From Cellulomonas sp. HZM (GTDB lineage Bacteria; Actinomycetota; Actinomycetes; Actinomycetales; Cellulomonadaceae), in NCBI RefSeq assembly GCF_000708885.1, contig NZ_JEOE01000011.1, positions 1 to 64,000 on the forward strand: 64,000 bases of DNA, written 5' to 3'. Shown one piece after another: positions 16,926 to 24,436 of this stretch (its first letter is position 1; the number at the start of each line of letters is the position of its first letter). Below the pieces are notes generated by a model that did no database searches, had not been told where the DNA came from, and was given only the letters and a program-made list of their open reading frames with translations. The position numbers and the translations under genes are program-made.

Positions 16926-17409
16926 GGCGGTGCTCCAGGTGCTCGGTGGTCGGGCGCCCGACGAGCAGGGTGCGCCCCTCACCCCATCGGCCGACGAGGC
17001 CCGCGTCCTGAGTGTCCGACGCGCACGATCTGTCCGACCGCCCGGCACATGTGTGCACACGGGCTGCACCCGCGACCAGCAGACGCACCGCTCGACGCGT
17101 CATCGCGGTCGCCGGCGATAGCCCGCAGCAACGACGGCCTGTGACCTGGGGTGATGTACGTCGCTGTCCACCATGCGGCGGTTGGGTGGAAATGAGTGGT
17201 TCTCGTGTCAGTGGTCGGGGATACGGTCGTCCGGTCGCCCGCGCGCGGTGCCCGGCCATGGCCGGAGACCGCTGTCCGGGCAGCTCGCCTCGGTCGCTCG
17301 GCGACCGTGGCCACCGTCGCCGGCAGGTCCGGCGACCGCCCTCGAGGAAGTCGCACCGCGGCCACCGGGGGGCACGCTCATGATCAGGACGACCCTTGGG
17401 GGCAGATCC
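16926..17409. other. Divergent intergenic region, M23 peptidase and lipoprotein
   Basis: A long region without a convincing gene. It holds a perfect GTGTGCACAC palindrome (17051-17060) on the 5' side of the M23 gene, several short GC hairpins, and a weak plus-strand pair TTCTCG/TACGGT (17200 and 17222-17227) that could drive the lipoprotein. I looked for a c-di-AMP riboswitch, common before actinobacterial wall hydrolases, and did not find its conserved cores. Confidence 0.4.
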
Positions 17410-17796
17410 ATGAAGAAGACCATCGCCGGCGCAGGCATCGCGCTGCTCACCTCGACCATGCTCCTCGCGGGCTGCTCGAACGACTCGTCGGACGACGCGG
17501 CCACCTCGGGTGCGACGACGACCGCCACGTCGACCGACGCCTCGACCGACGGCACGTCCGCGGCGGCCACGCCGTCGGGCGACGTCGAGGTCGTGTCGCA
17601 GACCAACCTGACGCTCGACGCCGCCAACGGCACGTTCGACCTCCTCGGCCTCAAGACGAAGGTCGTCGACACCGACGGCAAGGACGTCACGGTCGGTGAC
17701 GACGCGAACACGTGGCTCGTCGTGAAGCAGGACCCGGAGACCGGCACCGTGCCCGCCGGCTCCGTCGTCACGCTCACGGTCAAGAAGGCCAGCTGA
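17410..17796 (+). CDS. Lipoprotein with C-terminal PASTA-like region
   Basis: A 128-aa predicted lipoprotein. A signal peptide (MKKTIAGAGIALLTSTMLL) runs into the lipobox LLAGC, so the Cys near residue 21 should be lipidated and the protein anchored on the outer face of the membrane. A Ser/Thr/Ala/Asp-rich spacer follows. The last 60 residues, with GLKTKVVDTDGKD and GTVPAGSVVTLTV, resemble a PASTA-type fold. An ATG ten codons upstream (17380) is an alternative start, but the Met-Lys-Lys start is the better signal peptide. It is divergent from the M23 peptidase, so a cell-envelope role is a reasonable inference. A strong terminator follows. Confidence 0.75.
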   Translation: MKKTIAGAGIALLTSTMLLAGCSNDSSDDAATSGATTTATSTDASTDGTSAAATPSGDVEVVSQTNLTLDAANGTFDLLGLKTKVVDTDGKDVTVGDDANTWLVVKQDPETGTVPAGSVVTLTVKKAS

Positions 17797-17838
17797 GCTC
17801 CCACGCCGGTGCCGCCTGAGCGCGGCACCCCGCACGCC

Positions 17839-17875
17839 ACGATGCCGCGGCGACCTCGCGTCGCCGCGGCATCGT
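17839..17875 (+). terminator. Terminator hairpin after lipoprotein gene
   Basis: A perfect 16-bp inverted repeat (ACGATGCCGCGGCGAC and its complement) with loop CTCGC lies 42 bases beyond the lipoprotein stop. No T-tract is present. It insulates the cysteine operon promoter that follows. Confidence 0.75.
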
Positions 17876-17919
17876 CGTACCCGGACCCGCATCGCACGAC
17901 GTCCGAGGGACGGGAACCT

Positions 17920-17949
17920 TTGCACCCCTCGCGGCGTTACCGCTACCGT
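17920..17949 (+). promoter_or_regulatory. Promoter of the cysteine leader-cysK unit
   Basis: TTGCAC (17920-17925) and TACCGT (17944-17949) form -35 and -10 elements with an 18-base spacer. Transcription would start near 17956, giving a 5' region of about 55 bases before the leader ORF and about 350 before cysK. Confidence 0.6.
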
Positions 17950-18011
17950 CGGAGCGACCGATGCCCGGGCACCCGCCCGGTCCGGTCCCATGAGCCGTGC
18001 GAGGGAGAGCG

Positions 18012-18092
18012 ATGAGCGTGCAGAACTGCACCGTTGCCCCCGTGGTCGCGCGCGCCCAGGTCGCCGCCGCGACCTGTTGTCGCTGTCTGTAG
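18012..18092 (+). CDS. Cysteine-rich leader peptide upstream of cysK
   Basis: A 26-aa ORF starting ATG-AGC-GTG with AGGGAGAG as Shine-Dalgarno. It begins Met-Ser-Val-Gln-Asn-Cys and ends Thr-Cys-Cys-Arg-Cys-Leu-stop, so three of the last five residues are Cys. It sits between a clear promoter and cysK and is followed by strong alternative RNA pairings. Cysteine-rich leader peptides that sense charged tRNA-Cys are known before sulfur genes in mycobacteria and other actinobacteria. The placement here implies ribosome-mediated attenuation of cysK, with the ribosome stalling on the Cys codons when cysteine is short. The mechanism is inferred. Confidence 0.75.
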   Translation: MSVQNCTVAPVVARAQVAAATCCRCL

Positions 18093-18174
18093 AGCGCTGG
18101 CCCCCTCGTGCGGCCCCAGGTCCGCACCCCGAGGTGATCCCTGTGCCCAGCGCTCGCCCCGCCCAGGAGCGACA
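18078..18174 (+). promoter_or_regulatory. Candidate attenuator with competing pairings before cysK
   Basis: Two mutually exclusive structures are visible. The leader's Cys-Cys-Arg-Cys codons include TGTCGCT (18078-18084), which pairs with AGCGACA (18168-18174). Between them a long hairpin can form: AGCGCTGG (18093-18100) with CCAGCGCT (18147-18154), nested with CCTCG/CGAGG and TGCGG/CCGCA. A ribosome stalled on the Cys codons would cover 18078-18084 and change the balance. Which state permits cysK expression cannot be settled by eye. Confidence 0.55.
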
Positions 18175-18304
18175 GCCCCCGTCGCCCTGACCGTCGGCCC
18201 GGAGCCGGCCCCGCCACCCCGCGAGCGGCACACCACCGCGCCGTTCGCAGCATCCAGCACCCCCCGCCGTCGCCGCGAGACGACGGCTCGACCGAAGAGG
18301 AACC

Positions 18305-19240
18305 ATGGCACGCATCTACGACGACGCGACGGCGCTCATCGGCAACACCCCGCTCGTCCGCATCAACAAGATCACCGACGGCGCCCCGGCCACCGTGGTC
18401 GGCAAGCTCGAGTTCTACAACCCCGCCAACTCCGTCAAGGACCGCATCGGCGTCGCGATCATCGACGCCGCCGAGGAGTCCGGCGAGCTCAAGCCGGGCG
18501 GCACGATCGTCGAGGCGACGTCCGGCAACACGGGCATCGCGCTCGCGTTCGTCGGCGCGGCGCGCGGCTACAAGGTCGTCCTGACGATGCCCGAGACCAT
18601 GTCGAAGGAGCGGCGCGCGCTGCTGCGTGCGTTCGGTGCCGAGCTGATCCTCACGCCGGGCTCCGAGGGCATGAAGGGTGCGGTCAACCGCGCCAACGAG
18701 ATCGCCGCCGAGCGCGACGGGGCGATCCTCGCGCGCCAGTTCGCGAACACCGCCAACCCCGCGATCCACCGGCGGACGACCGCCGAGGAGATCTGGGCCG
18801 ACACCGACGGCGAGATCGACATCCTCGTCGCGGGCATCGGCACGGGCGGCACCATCACCGGCGTCGGCCAGGTGCTCAAGGAGCGCAAGCCCGGCGTGCA
18901 GATCGTGGCCGTCGAGCCCGCCGAGTCGCCCATCCTCAACGGCGGACAGCCCGGTCCGCACAAGATCCAGGGCCTCGGCGCCAACTTCGTGCCCGAGATC
19001 CTCGACACGAGCGTGTACGACGAGGTCATCGACATCGACGCCGACACCGCCGTGAAGTTCGCGCGCCGTGCCGCCGCCGAGGAGGGCCTGCTCGTCGGCA
19101 TCTCGTCGGGCGCCGCGCTCGCGGCCGCCAAGCAGCTGGCCGAGCGCCCCGAGAACGCGGGCAAGCTGATCGTCGCGATCATCCCGTCGTTCGGTGAGCG
19201 CTACCTGTCGACCGTGCTGTACGCGGACCTGCTCGACTGA
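18305..19240 (+). CDS. cysK: Cysteine synthase A (O-acetylserine sulfhydrylase)
   Basis: A 311-aa PLP enzyme that makes cysteine from O-acetyl-L-serine and sulfide. The PLP lysine is Lys45 in [11 protein letters not shown]. The substrate loop [10 protein letters not shown] and the phosphate-binding glycine loop [15 protein letters not shown] are intact, and the length is typical of CysK. The ATG at 18305 follows GAGGAACC. Upstream are the Cys-rich leader and attenuator; downstream, 84 bases away and beyond a strong hairpin, is cysE, whose product supplies O-acetylserine and is known to form the cysteine synthase complex with CysK. Confidence 0.97.
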   Translation: MARIYDDATALIGNTPLVRINKITDGAPATVVGKLEFYNPANSVKDRIGVAIIDAAEESGELKPGGTIVEATSGNTGIALAFVGAARGYKVVLTMPETMSKERRALLRAFGAELILTPGSEGMKGAVNRANEIAAERDGAILARQFANTANPAIHRRTTAEEIWADTDGEIDILVAGIGTGGTITGVGQVLKERKPGVQIVAVEPAESPILNGGQPGPHKIQGLGANFVPEILDTSVYDEVIDIDADTAVKFARRAAAEEGLLVGISSGAALAAAKQLAERPENAGKLIVAIIPSFGERYLSTVLYADLLD

Positions 19241-19250
19241 CCCGCCACAC

Positions 19251-19286
19251 GTCCGGGCCGGCGCTCACGCGAGCGCCGGCCCGGAC
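19251..19286 (+). terminator. Hairpin between cysK and cysE
   Basis: A perfect 16-bp inverted repeat (GTCCGGGCCGGCGCTC and its complement, loop ACGC) begins 11 bases after the cysK stop. It lacks a T-tract. Lying inside an apparent operon, it may lower cysE expression relative to cysK or protect the upstream mRNA. Confidence 0.7.
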
Positions 19287-19323
19287 CAGGTCCCGAACCC
19301 GTCCCACGCGCCCCCGAGGAACG

Positions 19324-19899
19324 ATGACCACCCTGCTGTCCGCGCTGCGCGAGGACCTCGACGCCGCACGCCGTCGTGACCCCGCCGCGCGCTCCCTCGT
19401 CGAGGTGGCGCTCGTCTACCCCGGCCTGCACGCGGTGTGGACCTACCGGGTCGCCCACCGCATGTGGCGTCGCCCCGGCCTGCAGTTCCCCGCGCGCCTC
19501 GTGTCCCAGCTGGCACGTGCCGTCACGGGGGTCGAGATCCACCCCGGTGCCCGGCTCGGACGCCGGCTGTTCATCGACCACGGCATGGGCGTGGTCATCG
19601 GCGAGACCGCCGAGGTCGGCGACGACGTCGTGCTGTTCCACGGCTCCACGCTCGGCGGCAAGTCGATGCGCAAGGGCAAGCGCCACCCCACGCTGGGCGA
19701 CGGCGTCGTCGTCGGCGCGGGCGCCAAGGTGCTCGGGCCCGTGTGGGTCGGCGACGGCGCGCAGATCGGCGCGAACGCCGTGGTGATCCACGACGTCCCG
19801 CCGGGCGCGATCGCCGTCGGCGTCCCCGCGACGATCCGGCTGCGCACGCCGGCCGCCCCGTTCGACGTCGAGGTCGACGACCCCGCGATCTACATCTGA
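19324..19899 (+). CDS. cysE: Serine O-acetyltransferase
   Basis: A 191-aa enzyme that acetylates L-serine with acetyl-CoA to O-acetylserine, the first committed step of cysteine synthesis. The short N-terminal helical part has the family stretch [20 protein letters not shown]. The C-terminal beta-helix carries [20 protein letters not shown] with the active-site His. [20 protein letters not shown] and the hexapeptide turns follow. It is the short (EpsC-like) form. The C-terminal tail, ending Asp-Asp-Pro-Ala-Ile-Tyr-Ile, resembles the Ile-ending tail that inserts into the CysK active site. It is preceded by cysK and followed after four bases by a DUF4180 gene. Confidence 0.95.
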   Translation: MTTLLSALREDLDAARRRDPAARSLVEVALVYPGLHAVWTYRVAHRMWRRPGLQFPARLVSQLARAVTGVEIHPGARLGRRLFIDHGMGVVIGETAEVGDDVVLFHGSTLGGKSMRKGKRHPTLGDGVVVGAGAKVLGPVWVGDGAQIGANAVVIHDVPPGAIAVGVPATIRLRTPAAPFDVEVDDPAIYI

Positions 19900-19903
19900 T
19901 CCC

Positions 19904-20239
19904 GTGCCTCCGCTCGCTGTGCTCCGGCTGCCCGACGACGGGCCGCTGCTGACCGACGCCGACGCGAACGACCTGATCGGTTCGGCGTGGGGCGCTCAGG
20001 CCGACGTCGTCGCCGTGCCCGTCGCGAGGCTCGACCCCGCGTTCTTCGAGCTCGCGAGCGGCGTCGCGGGCGAGCTCACGCAGAAGTTCGTCAACTACCA
20101 CCTGGTGCTCGCGGTCGTCGGGGACGTGCGCGCGCACGAGGAGCGCAGCTCGGCGTTCGCGGCGTGGGTCGTCGAGTCGAACCGAGGGCGGCACGTGTGG
20201 TTCGTCGTCGACGACGACGCGCTGACCGCCCGCCTCTGA
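19904..20239 (+). CDS. DUF4180 domain-containing protein
   Basis: A 111-aa soluble protein matching DUF4180: PLLTDADANDLIGSAWGAQADVVAVPVARLDP in the first half, then ELASGVAGELTQKFVNYHLVLAVVGD and a conserved end with RGRHVWFVVDD. The fold resembles STAS-like proteins; no function is established. It starts with GTG four bases after cysE, so it is probably co-transcribed with the cysteine genes, though a functional link is not implied by the family. Confidence 0.85.
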   Translation: MPPLAVLRLPDDGPLLTDADANDLIGSAWGAQADVVAVPVARLDPAFFELASGVAGELTQKFVNYHLVLAVVGDVRAHEERSSAFAAWVVESNRGRHVWFVVDDDALTARL

Positions 20240-20254
20240 CCTCCCTCGTTCGGA

Positions 20255-20284
20255 TTGTTCTAGTTGAGCCATAACAACTAGACT
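20255..20284 (+). promoter_or_regulatory. GntR autoregulated promoter with overlapping operator
   Basis: TTGTTC (20255-20260) and TAGACT (20279-20284) form a promoter with an 18-base spacer. It is overlaid by a perfect inverted repeat TCTAGTTG-N8-CAACTAGA at 20259-20282. The repeat covers the end of the -35, the spacer and part of the -10, so a bound repressor would block RNA polymerase. The transcription start falls on or beside the ATG at 20291, implying a leaderless message. Confidence 0.75.
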
Positions 20285-20290
20285 GGTCGC

Positions 20291-20638
20291 ATGCTGCTGC
20301 GGATCGACACCTCGTCGCCCGAGCCGCTCTTCGAGCAGATCGGCTCGCAGGTGCGCTCGCTCGTCGCGCGCGGAGACCTGGCCGCGGGCACCCGGCTGCC
20401 CGCGGCGCGAGACCTCGCGACGTCGCTCGACGTCAACCTGCACACCGTCCTGCGCGCGTACCAGGACCTGCGCGACGACGGCGTGATCGAGCTGCGGCGC
20501 GGCCGGGGTGCCGTCGTCGCCGACGTGCCCGACCACGCCCGGCTGCACGCGGCGATCGACCAGGTCGTCGCGGCGGCCCGCGACCTCGACGTCCCCCCCG
20601 CGACGACCATGGCCCTGCTCAAGGAGGCACTGCGATGA
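20291..20638 (+). CDS. GntR family regulator, YtrA type
   Basis: A 115-aa repressor with the N-terminal GntR winged helix (EPLFEQIGSQVRSLVARGDL, then GTRLPAARDLATSLDVNLHT and a wing ending RRGRGAVVAD) and only about 45 residues after it. This short C-terminal helical arm is typical of the YtrA subfamily, which usually regulates neighbouring membrane-protein genes. Its TGA overlaps the ATG of the next gene (ATGA), so the two are coupled. The palindrome overlapping its promoter is the likely autoregulatory operator. Confidence 0.9.
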   Translation: MLLRIDTSSPEPLFEQIGSQVRSLVARGDLAAGTRLPAARDLATSLDVNLHTVLRAYQDLRDDGVIELRRGRGAVVADVPDHARLHAAIDQVVAAARDLDVPPATTMALLKEALR

Positions 20639-21606
20639 GCAACCCCGTCCCCGACCGCCTGCGCACCACGCTGCTGACGCTCGTCGTCCCGGTCGCCCTC
20701 CTCGCCGCTGCCACGGCCGTGGCGCTGAGCTGGGCCGACGACCTGCCCGACCCCGTCGCCGTGCACTGGGGCACCGACGGCCCCGACGGGTTCGGGTCGC
20801 TCGCCTCGGCGATCTGGCCGATGCTGCTCACCGGTGTCGTGACGTCCGTCGGCGCTTGGGCGCTCGCGTTCTGGGCCGGCCGCGCGTCGGCGACGCGACG
20901 GATCGCGACGGGCACGAGCGTCGGGCTCGCCGCCTTCCTCGGCTGCATCATGGTGGGCTCGCTCGCCGGCCAGCGCGGGCTCGCGGACGCGGTCGACGCG
21001 GGCGGCTTCGGTCCGACGCTGCTGGTCGCCGTGATCGCCGGCCTCGTCCTCGGTGTCGCGGCGGCGGCGCTCGTGCGCACCGACCGACCGCAGCCGACGA
21101 CGGCACGCGTCGACCGCGACGCACCCCGGCTCGACCTCGGCGACTCCGAGCGCGCCGTGTGGCGTCGCAGCGTGCACTCGCGCCCGACCCTCGTCGTCGG
21201 CACGGTGGCCGTCCTCGCCGTCCTGGTGGCGACCGTCCTCACCCGCATGTGGGCGCTCGGGCTCCTGGCCGTGCTGCTCGCGGCGCTCCTGTGCTCGATG
21301 GTCGCGTTCGACGCGACGGTCGACGAGCGCGGGCTCGACGTGCGCAGCCTGCTGGGGTGGCCGCGTGTCCGCGTGCCTCTCGACGAGGTCGAACGTGCCG
21401 TCGCGCGGCAGGTCGAGCCGATCAGCGAGTTCGGCGGCTGGGGGTACCGCGTGGGTCGGGGCGGGCGCACGGGCATCGTCCTGCGCAAGGGCGACGGGCT
21501 CGAGGTGCACCGCACGGGCGGGCGCATCCTCGTCGTGACCGTGGACGACGCAGCGACGGCAGCCGCCCTGCTCAACGCGCTCGCCGACCGCTCGCGCGCG
21601 GTGTGA
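20635..21606 (+). CDS. DUF1648 multi-pass membrane protein
   Basis: A 323-aa membrane protein with about six hydrophobic segments. Its N-terminus carries the DUF1648 signature LPDPVAVHWGTDGPDGFGS between TM1 and TM2. The C-terminal 110 residues are mostly soluble, with a PH-like pattern (VRVPLDEVERAVARQVEP). DUF1648 proteins are commonly encoded beside GntR or extracytoplasmic regulators, and some act with envelope-stress systems; no biochemical role is known. It overlaps the GntR gene by four bases (ATGA) and must be expressed with it. Confidence 0.85.
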   Translation: MSNPVPDRLRTTLLTLVVPVALLAAATAVALSWADDLPDPVAVHWGTDGPDGFGSLASAIWPMLLTGVVTSVGAWALAFWAGRASATRRIATGTSVGLAAFLGCIMVGSLAGQRGLADAVDAGGFGPTLLVAVIAGLVLGVAAAALVRTDRPQPTTARVDRDAPRLDLGDSERAVWRRSVHSRPTLVVGTVAVLAVLVATVLTRMWALGLLAVLLAALLCSMVAFDATVDERGLDVRSLLGWPRVRVPLDEVERAVARQVEPISEFGGWGYRVGRGGRTGIVLRKGDGLEVHRTGGRILVVTVDDAATAAALLNALADRSRAV

Positions 21607-21614
21607 GACGACCG

Positions 21615-21645
21615 CTGGCTACTCGCGAGTAACCCCCGGTAGCCT
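21615..21645 (+). promoter_or_regulatory. Promoter with TACTCGCGAGTA palindrome before LLM gene
   Basis: TAGCCT (21640-21645) is a good -10; CTGGCT (21615-21620) is a poor -35 with a 19-base spacer. Inside the spacer lies the perfect 12-bp palindrome TACTCGCGAGTA (21620-21631), an ideal place for a repressor. Similar palindromes bind TetR-type regulators in actinobacterial lipid genes; the regulator here is unknown. Confidence 0.5.
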
Positions 21646-21690
21646 GGGCGACCGCGTCACCGACGACGCGCACGGACTGGAGGACGCACC

Positions 21691-22722
21691 ATGCGGCTGG
21701 GCTACTACCTGGGCTACTGGCAGGCGGGTCCCCCGCGAGGCGCGCAGGAGACGGTGCTCGCCGCGGAACAGCTCGGGTTCGACTCCGTGTGGACGGCCGA
21801 GGCGTACGGGTCGGACGCGTTCACGCCGCTCGCGTGGTGGGGTTCGAGCACGTCGCGCATCCGGCTCGGCACGTCCATCGTGCAGATGTCCGCACGCACG
21901 CCCACGGCCACGGCGATGGCGGCCCTCACCCTCGACCACCTGTCGGGCGGCCGCTTCGTGCTCGGGCTCGGCGCCTCCGGCCCGCAGGTGGTCGAGGGGT
22001 GGTACGGGCAGCCGTTCCCGCGACCGCTGGCCCGCACGCGCGAGTTCGTCGCGGTCGTGCGGCAGGTGCTCGCGCGCGAGGCGCCGGTGACGTTCGACGG
22101 CGAGTTCTACCAGCTCCCGCTCGACGCCGGCACCGGCCTGGGCAAGCCGCTGCGTCCCACGGTGCACCCGCTGCGCGCCGACCTGCCGATCCACCTCGCC
22201 GCGGAGGGGCCCAAGAACATCGCGCTGTCGGCCGAGATCGCCGACGGGTGGCTCCCGCTGTTCTACTCGCCGCGCATGGACGACGAGTACCGCGCGCTGC
22301 TCGCCGAGGGCTTCGCGGTGCGGCAGGGCGGCCTGCGCGATCCCGACGAGTTCGAGGTCACCGCCGCGGTCCCGGTGGTCGTCGACGAGAGCGTCGAGGC
22401 GGCCGCCGACCAGGTCCGCCCCTTCGTGGCGCTCTACGCGGGCGGCATGGGCGCGAAGGGCGCGAACTTCCACCGCAACGTCCTGGACCGCCTCGGGTAC
22501 GGCGAGGCGTGCGACGAGATCCAGGCGCACTACCTGGCCGGCGACAAGGAGCGTGCCGCGGCAGCGGTGCCGACCGAGCTGGTGCTCGACATCGGCCTCG
22601 TCGGGACCCCTGACGACATCCGCGCCCAGCTCGCCCCCTGGCGCTCGACGGCCGTGACGACGATGCTCGTGCAGGCCGACCCGCGCCGGCTCGCGACGAT
22701 CGCGGGCGTCTTCGCCGGCTGA
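21691..22722 (+). CDS. LLM class (F420-dependent type) oxidoreductase
   Basis: A 343-aa TIM-barrel oxidoreductase of the bacterial luciferase-like family. Typical segments are GYYLGYWQAGPP at the N-terminus, AEQLGFDSVWTAEAYGSDAFTPLAWW, and the cofactor-binding GRFVLGLGASGPQVVEGWYG. In actinobacteria members of this subgroup mostly use F420; the cofactor is inferred, not seen. A GGAGG sequence precedes the ATG at 21691. It is monocistronic by spacing, with a palindromic candidate operator in its promoter. The substrate is unknown. Confidence 0.9.
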   Translation: MRLGYYLGYWQAGPPRGAQETVLAAEQLGFDSVWTAEAYGSDAFTPLAWWGSSTSRIRLGTSIVQMSARTPTATAMAALTLDHLSGGRFVLGLGASGPQVVEGWYGQPFPRPLARTREFVAVVRQVLAREAPVTFDGEFYQLPLDAGTGLGKPLRPTVHPLRADLPIHLAAEGPKNIALSAEIADGWLPLFYSPRMDDEYRALLAEGFAVRQGGLRDPDEFEVTAAVPVVVDESVEAAADQVRPFVALYAGGMGAKGANFHRNVLDRLGYGEACDEIQAHYLAGDKERAAAAVPTELVLDIGLVGTPDDIRAQLAPWRSTAVTTMLVQADPRRLATIAGVFAG

Positions 22723-22786
22723 CGCCCGCACCGCGCCGCCGCGGCGACGCGACCATCCGACGACATCCGAGGGACCGCACGGCTCG

Positions 22787-23113
22787 ATGGACGACGACTA
22801 CGTGGAGGCCGTGCTCGACCTCGTCGCGCGCATCCCCGCGGGGCGCGCGATGACCTACGGGACTGTCGCGGAGGTCGTGGGCGACGAGCTCGCCGCGGCG
22901 GGGCTCGCACGACGCGGCGGCCCCCGTCAGGTCGGCCAGGTGATGGCGCGCGCGGGTTCGGGCGTGCCGTGGTGGCGCGTGGTGAACGCCGCCGGTTCGC
23001 CACCCGCACGGCACACGACGCGCGCGCTCGCGCTGCTGCGCGCCGAGCGCACGCCGCTCTCGGCCGACGGCACGCGCGTCGCCTTGCGCGCCGCGATCTG
23101 GTTCCCGGACTGA
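22787..23113 (+). CDS. Alkyltransferase-like protein (MGMT-related, no active Cys)
   Basis: A 108-aa protein of the Ada/MGMT C-terminal fold. The helix-turn-helix segment IPAGRAMTYGTVAEVVGD and the arginine-finger region RRGGPRQVGQVMAR are present. At the position of the alkyl-accepting PCHRVV motif it reads PWWRVV, so the nucleophilic Cys is replaced by Trp. This is the hallmark of alkyltransferase-like (ATL) proteins, which bind O6-alkylguanine and flag it for nucleotide excision repair rather than repairing it directly. The short length is also ATL-like. Confidence 0.9.
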   Translation: MDDDYVEAVLDLVARIPAGRAMTYGTVAEVVGDELAAAGLARRGGPRQVGQVMARAGSGVPWWRVVNAAGSPPARHTTRALALLRAERTPLSADGTRVALRAAIWFPD

Positions 23114-23166
23114 CGGGCGCCCCATTTCGCTGGCGGCCTCGCGCCGACGCACGACACGATGTCGCC

Positions 23167-24432
23167 ATGACGCTCCCCGACGGCTACCGCATGGTCGACA
23201 TCGCCCAGGACCGGCAGGACGAGCTCCTGCACGTCGACGAGCTGGCGTTCGCGTTCGCGACCTCGGCCGAGACCGCGGCCATCGTGCCGATCACGCTCGA
23301 GTGGGACCGCACCGCGGGCGTCGAGCGGCCCGACGGGGAGCTCGCCGCCGTCCACTCGTCGTACCGCTACCGCATGCCCGTGCCGGGCGGGGACGTGGCG
23401 TGCGCCGGGCTGACCTGGGTGGGCGTGCGTCCCGACGAGCGCCGGCGGGGACTGCTCTCGGCCATGATCGACGCGCACTTCGCGCGGTCGCTCGCACGCG
23501 GCGAGGTCGTCTCGGCGCTGTGGGCCGCCGAGTCGGCGATCTACGGTCGCTTCGGCTACGGCGCCGCGTCGACGCACGTCGAGGCGACGCTCGCGCGCCG
23601 CGCTCCCCTGCGCGACGTGCCGGGCGCCGACCGGCTCACGGTCCGGTTCGACACCGTGGCCCCCGAGCGGGACACGGACCTGGTGCAGCAGTTGCACGTC
23701 GCGGCGGGCGCCGGACGGCCCGGGTGGTTCACGCGGTCGACCGACGCCTGGCGTCGTCGTGCGGTCGCCGACCCGCCCGCCTGGCGGGACGGCGGCGAGC
23801 CCCTGCGCATCGCGACCGTGCACGACGCCGAGGGCGAGCCGCGCGGCTACGCGCTCGTGCGTCGCAAGGAGACGTGGGCCCCGCAGGGTCCCCGGTACAC
23901 CGTGCGTCTGCGCGAGGTCGTGGCGCTCGACGCGGCGGCCGCCCGCAGGCTGTGGGGTTTCCTGCTCGACCTCGACCTCACCTCCGAGGTGGGCGTCGCC
24001 AACCTCGCGACCGACGACGTCCTGCTCCAGCTGCTGCTCGACGTGCGCGGCGCGCAGCTCTCGCTCGTCGACAACCTCTGGGTGCGCGTGCTGGACGTCG
24101 CTGGCGCTCTCGAGGGCCGGTCGTACGCCGCCCCGCTCGACGTGGTGCTCGAGCTGACGGACGCGCGCGTGCCCGCGAACGCCGGCCGCTGGCGGCTCAC
24201 GACGACCGACGTGCGCGACGACGGGACATGGGCGGCGCGGGCCGCACGGACCGAGGAAGCGGCCGACGTCGCGCTCGACGTGCGCGAGCTGGGCGCGGCC
24301 TACCTCGGCGGCCGCTCGATGTCCGCGATGGTGCGCGCGGGCCTCGCCGCCGAGCACCGCCCCGGAGCGGCGGCGGCTGTCACGACGGCCTTCTCGTCGC
24401 CGCTCGCGCCGGTGTGCTCGTACGTGTGGTGA
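23167..24432 (+). CDS. GNAT family N-acetyltransferase, Eis type
   Basis: A 421-aa protein of the Eis family: an N-terminal GNAT domain, a second degenerate GNAT domain and a C-terminal SCP2-like domain. The acetyl-CoA-binding segment VGVRPDERRRGLLSAMIDAH (about residues 85-105) is intact, as are the flanking AESAIYGRFGYGAAS and the late LDVRELGAAYLGGRS. Eis of Mycobacterium tuberculosis acetylates several amines of aminoglycosides; the natural substrates of environmental homologues are not known. ATG 23167 matches the usual N-terminus. It converges on rpiB, with four bases between the stops. Confidence 0.9.
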   Translation: MTLPDGYRMVDIAQDRQDELLHVDELAFAFATSAETAAIVPITLEWDRTAGVERPDGELAAVHSSYRYRMPVPGGDVACAGLTWVGVRPDERRRGLLSAMIDAHFARSLARGEVVSALWAAESAIYGRFGYGAASTHVEATLARRAPLRDVPGADRLTVRFDTVAPERDTDLVQQLHVAAGAGRPGWFTRSTDAWRRRAVADPPAWRDGGEPLRIATVHDAEGEPRGYALVRRKETWAPQGPRYTVRLREVVALDAAAARRLWGFLLDLDLTSEVGVANLATDDVLLQLLLDVRGAQLSLVDNLWVRVLDVAGALEGRSYAAPLDVVLELTDARVPANAGRWRLTTTDVRDDGTWAARAARTEEAADVALDVRELGAAYLGGRSMSAMVRAGLAAEHRPGAAAAVTTAFSSPLAPVCSYVW

Positions 24433-24436
24433 GAGC

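Noticed and set aside
16926-17200. c-di-AMP (ydaO-type) riboswitch before the M23 peptidase
   Set aside because: The genomic context is suggestive, but the conserved GGGG-AATC and GACAGC-type cores are not present in the right order.
14677-18315. 1212-codon minus-strand frame spanning LacI gene and upstream
   Set aside because: Only its last 338 codons (the LacI gene) look like protein; the rest reads through the M23 gene and non-coding DNA in the wrong frame.
18034-19197. 387-codon plus-strand frame over cysK
   Set aside because: It is a +1 shadow of cysK, His/Arg-rich and without domains.
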